This document shows, one piece after another, positions 63,435 through 64,000 of a DNA stretch of 64,000 nucleotides. The notes under the pieces were generated by a model. The model was not told the origin of the DNA. It searched no databases and was given only the letters and a program-made list of their open reading frames with translations. Position 1 is the stretch's first letter. Each line of letters begins with the position of its first letter. The stretch spans positions 6,907,710 to 6,971,709 of the forward strand of contig JASKMD010000013.1 in assembly GCA_030144725.1 (NCBI GenBank), written 5' to 3'. Origin of the DNA: Haematococcus lacustris. Taxonomy: Eukaryota; Chlorophyta; Chlorophyceae; Chlamydomonadales; Haematococcaceae. The position numbers and the translations under genes were made by a program.

Positions 63435-64000
63435 GTGCATGCCTACGTTCCCACATCCCCTTAAAGGCCGGTCCGTGCTGCTTGAGGGCATTGTGGTGAA
63501 GCTAGACCGATGCGTTCTTTGCACGGTGTCGACTGCACCATGCGTGATAGGCAGATGGCAAGCATGGACACCTTTATGCGTGGCACCTAATGTGGAGGGG
63601 ACAGACGCTATCTGGGAAGTACGTGATGCTTCTAAACTTAGCGGCCCAGCGCGTGGTGATGCCCTAGGGCCAGCCACCCTTGTGGACAACACACTCCGAG
63701 TTGGGTGTGAGGCAATGCGCCTCCCCCTTGTGGCCCACTACAAGTGTGTGCAACGGTTGAGGGTGGAGGCTAGCATTTGCCCACACTCACCGGGCAACAA
63801 CAGCAGCAGCAGCAGCAGGGGTGGTGGTGGGGAGGGGGCAGGAGGGCAGGGTGTGGGGCTGGGGCAGTGGGCACCATCCCCCACTCGCTCTCAGCCACTT
63901 GGCCCAGCGCCGGGCAACAACAACAGCAGCAGTAGCAGCAACAGGGGTGGTGGTGGGGGGGGGGCAGGAGGGCAGGGTGTGGGGCTGGGGCAGTGGGCAC
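63435..64000 (+). CDS. Coding exon of an unknown Gly/Ser-rich protein, runs off the window
   Basis: After a clear acceptor (CTCTGCAG at 63427-63434) the frame stays open to the window end, about 188 codons. The first half is non-repetitive with several Cys (LEGIVVKLDRCVLCTVSTAP, then IGRWQAWTPLCVAPN, ATLVDNTLRVGCEAM). The second half is a 40-residue repeat (PGNNSSSSSRGGGGEG and following). I do not recognise the family. The Cys-rich start and low-complexity repeat would fit an extracellular protein, but no signal peptide is in view. Confidence 0.5.
63791..64000 (+). repeat. 120-bp in-frame tandem repeat at the window edge
   Basis: Copies start at 63791 and 63911 (cgggcaacaacagcagcagc and variant); the second runs off the window. 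120 bp equals 40 codons, so the exon frame is preserved. Units differ by a few AGC/AAC triplets. Confidence 0.85.

Overview
The window looks like a scaffold piece from a GC-rich, intron-dense, repeat-laden volvocine-type green alga; Haematococcus is my best guess. The reasons are GC-biased codons, short GT-AG introns, long runs of A/Q/S/G/P codons inside real exons, a fungal/algal-type elongation factor 3, a hydroxyproline-rich wall-type protein, and Copia, Gypsy, LINE and Fanzor-like elements. The organism is inferred; nothing in the window names it.

Layout. 1-0.8 kb (-): last exon of an amino-acid transporter. 1.06-11 kb: a Fanzor fragment, a Copia element without reverse transcriptase, then a Gypsy element (gag, then PR-RT-RH-IN). 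12.1-12.6 kb: a 500-N gap. 12.8-16.8 kb (-): nine exons of elongation factor 3, cut by the gap in the first ABC P-loop. 18.0-18.5 kb: a MITE with TA duplication. 19.2-22.3 kb: two divergent Fanzor copies. 22.7-24.2 kb (-): an F-box/LRR-like gene. 26-38.9 kb (-): a very large ARM/HEAT gene of the FOCAD/RST1 family. 39.3-41.4 kb: an almost pure 2.1-kb CCCCG pentamer array. 42.4-44.2 kb (+): a second F-box/LRR-like gene. 44.47-48.51 kb: a complete DNA transposon with terminal inverted repeats and AGGT target duplications, carrying a spliced Sola-like transposase. 48.6-49.0 kb: a Fanzor relic split by a LINE. 49.3-50.9 kb (-): an unknown coiled-coil ORF with one stop. 51.9-52.6 kb: another Fanzor copy. 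53.0-54.7 kb (+): the third F-box/LRR-like gene. 56.5-57.0 and 62.0-62.7 kb (-): LINE 3' ends. 57.4-60.3 kb (+): a secreted Pro-rich protein with a PPC-like C-terminus. 60.3-61.7 kb (-): a sixth Fanzor copy. 63.4-64 kb (+): a coding exon running off the end.

The most interesting content is mobile. Six relics of one Fanzor (eukaryotic TnpB) family keep the RuvC-II and RuvC-III signatures but share loss of the zinc-ribbon cysteines. Two of them carry the same non-coding 3' flank, the place to look for a guide RNA or right end. The 4,045-bp Sola-like element appears structurally complete. Host genes (transporter, EF-3, FOCAD/RST1, F-box/LRR family, wall protein) do not form an operon-like system; they are ordinary nuclear genes separated by transposons and satellites.
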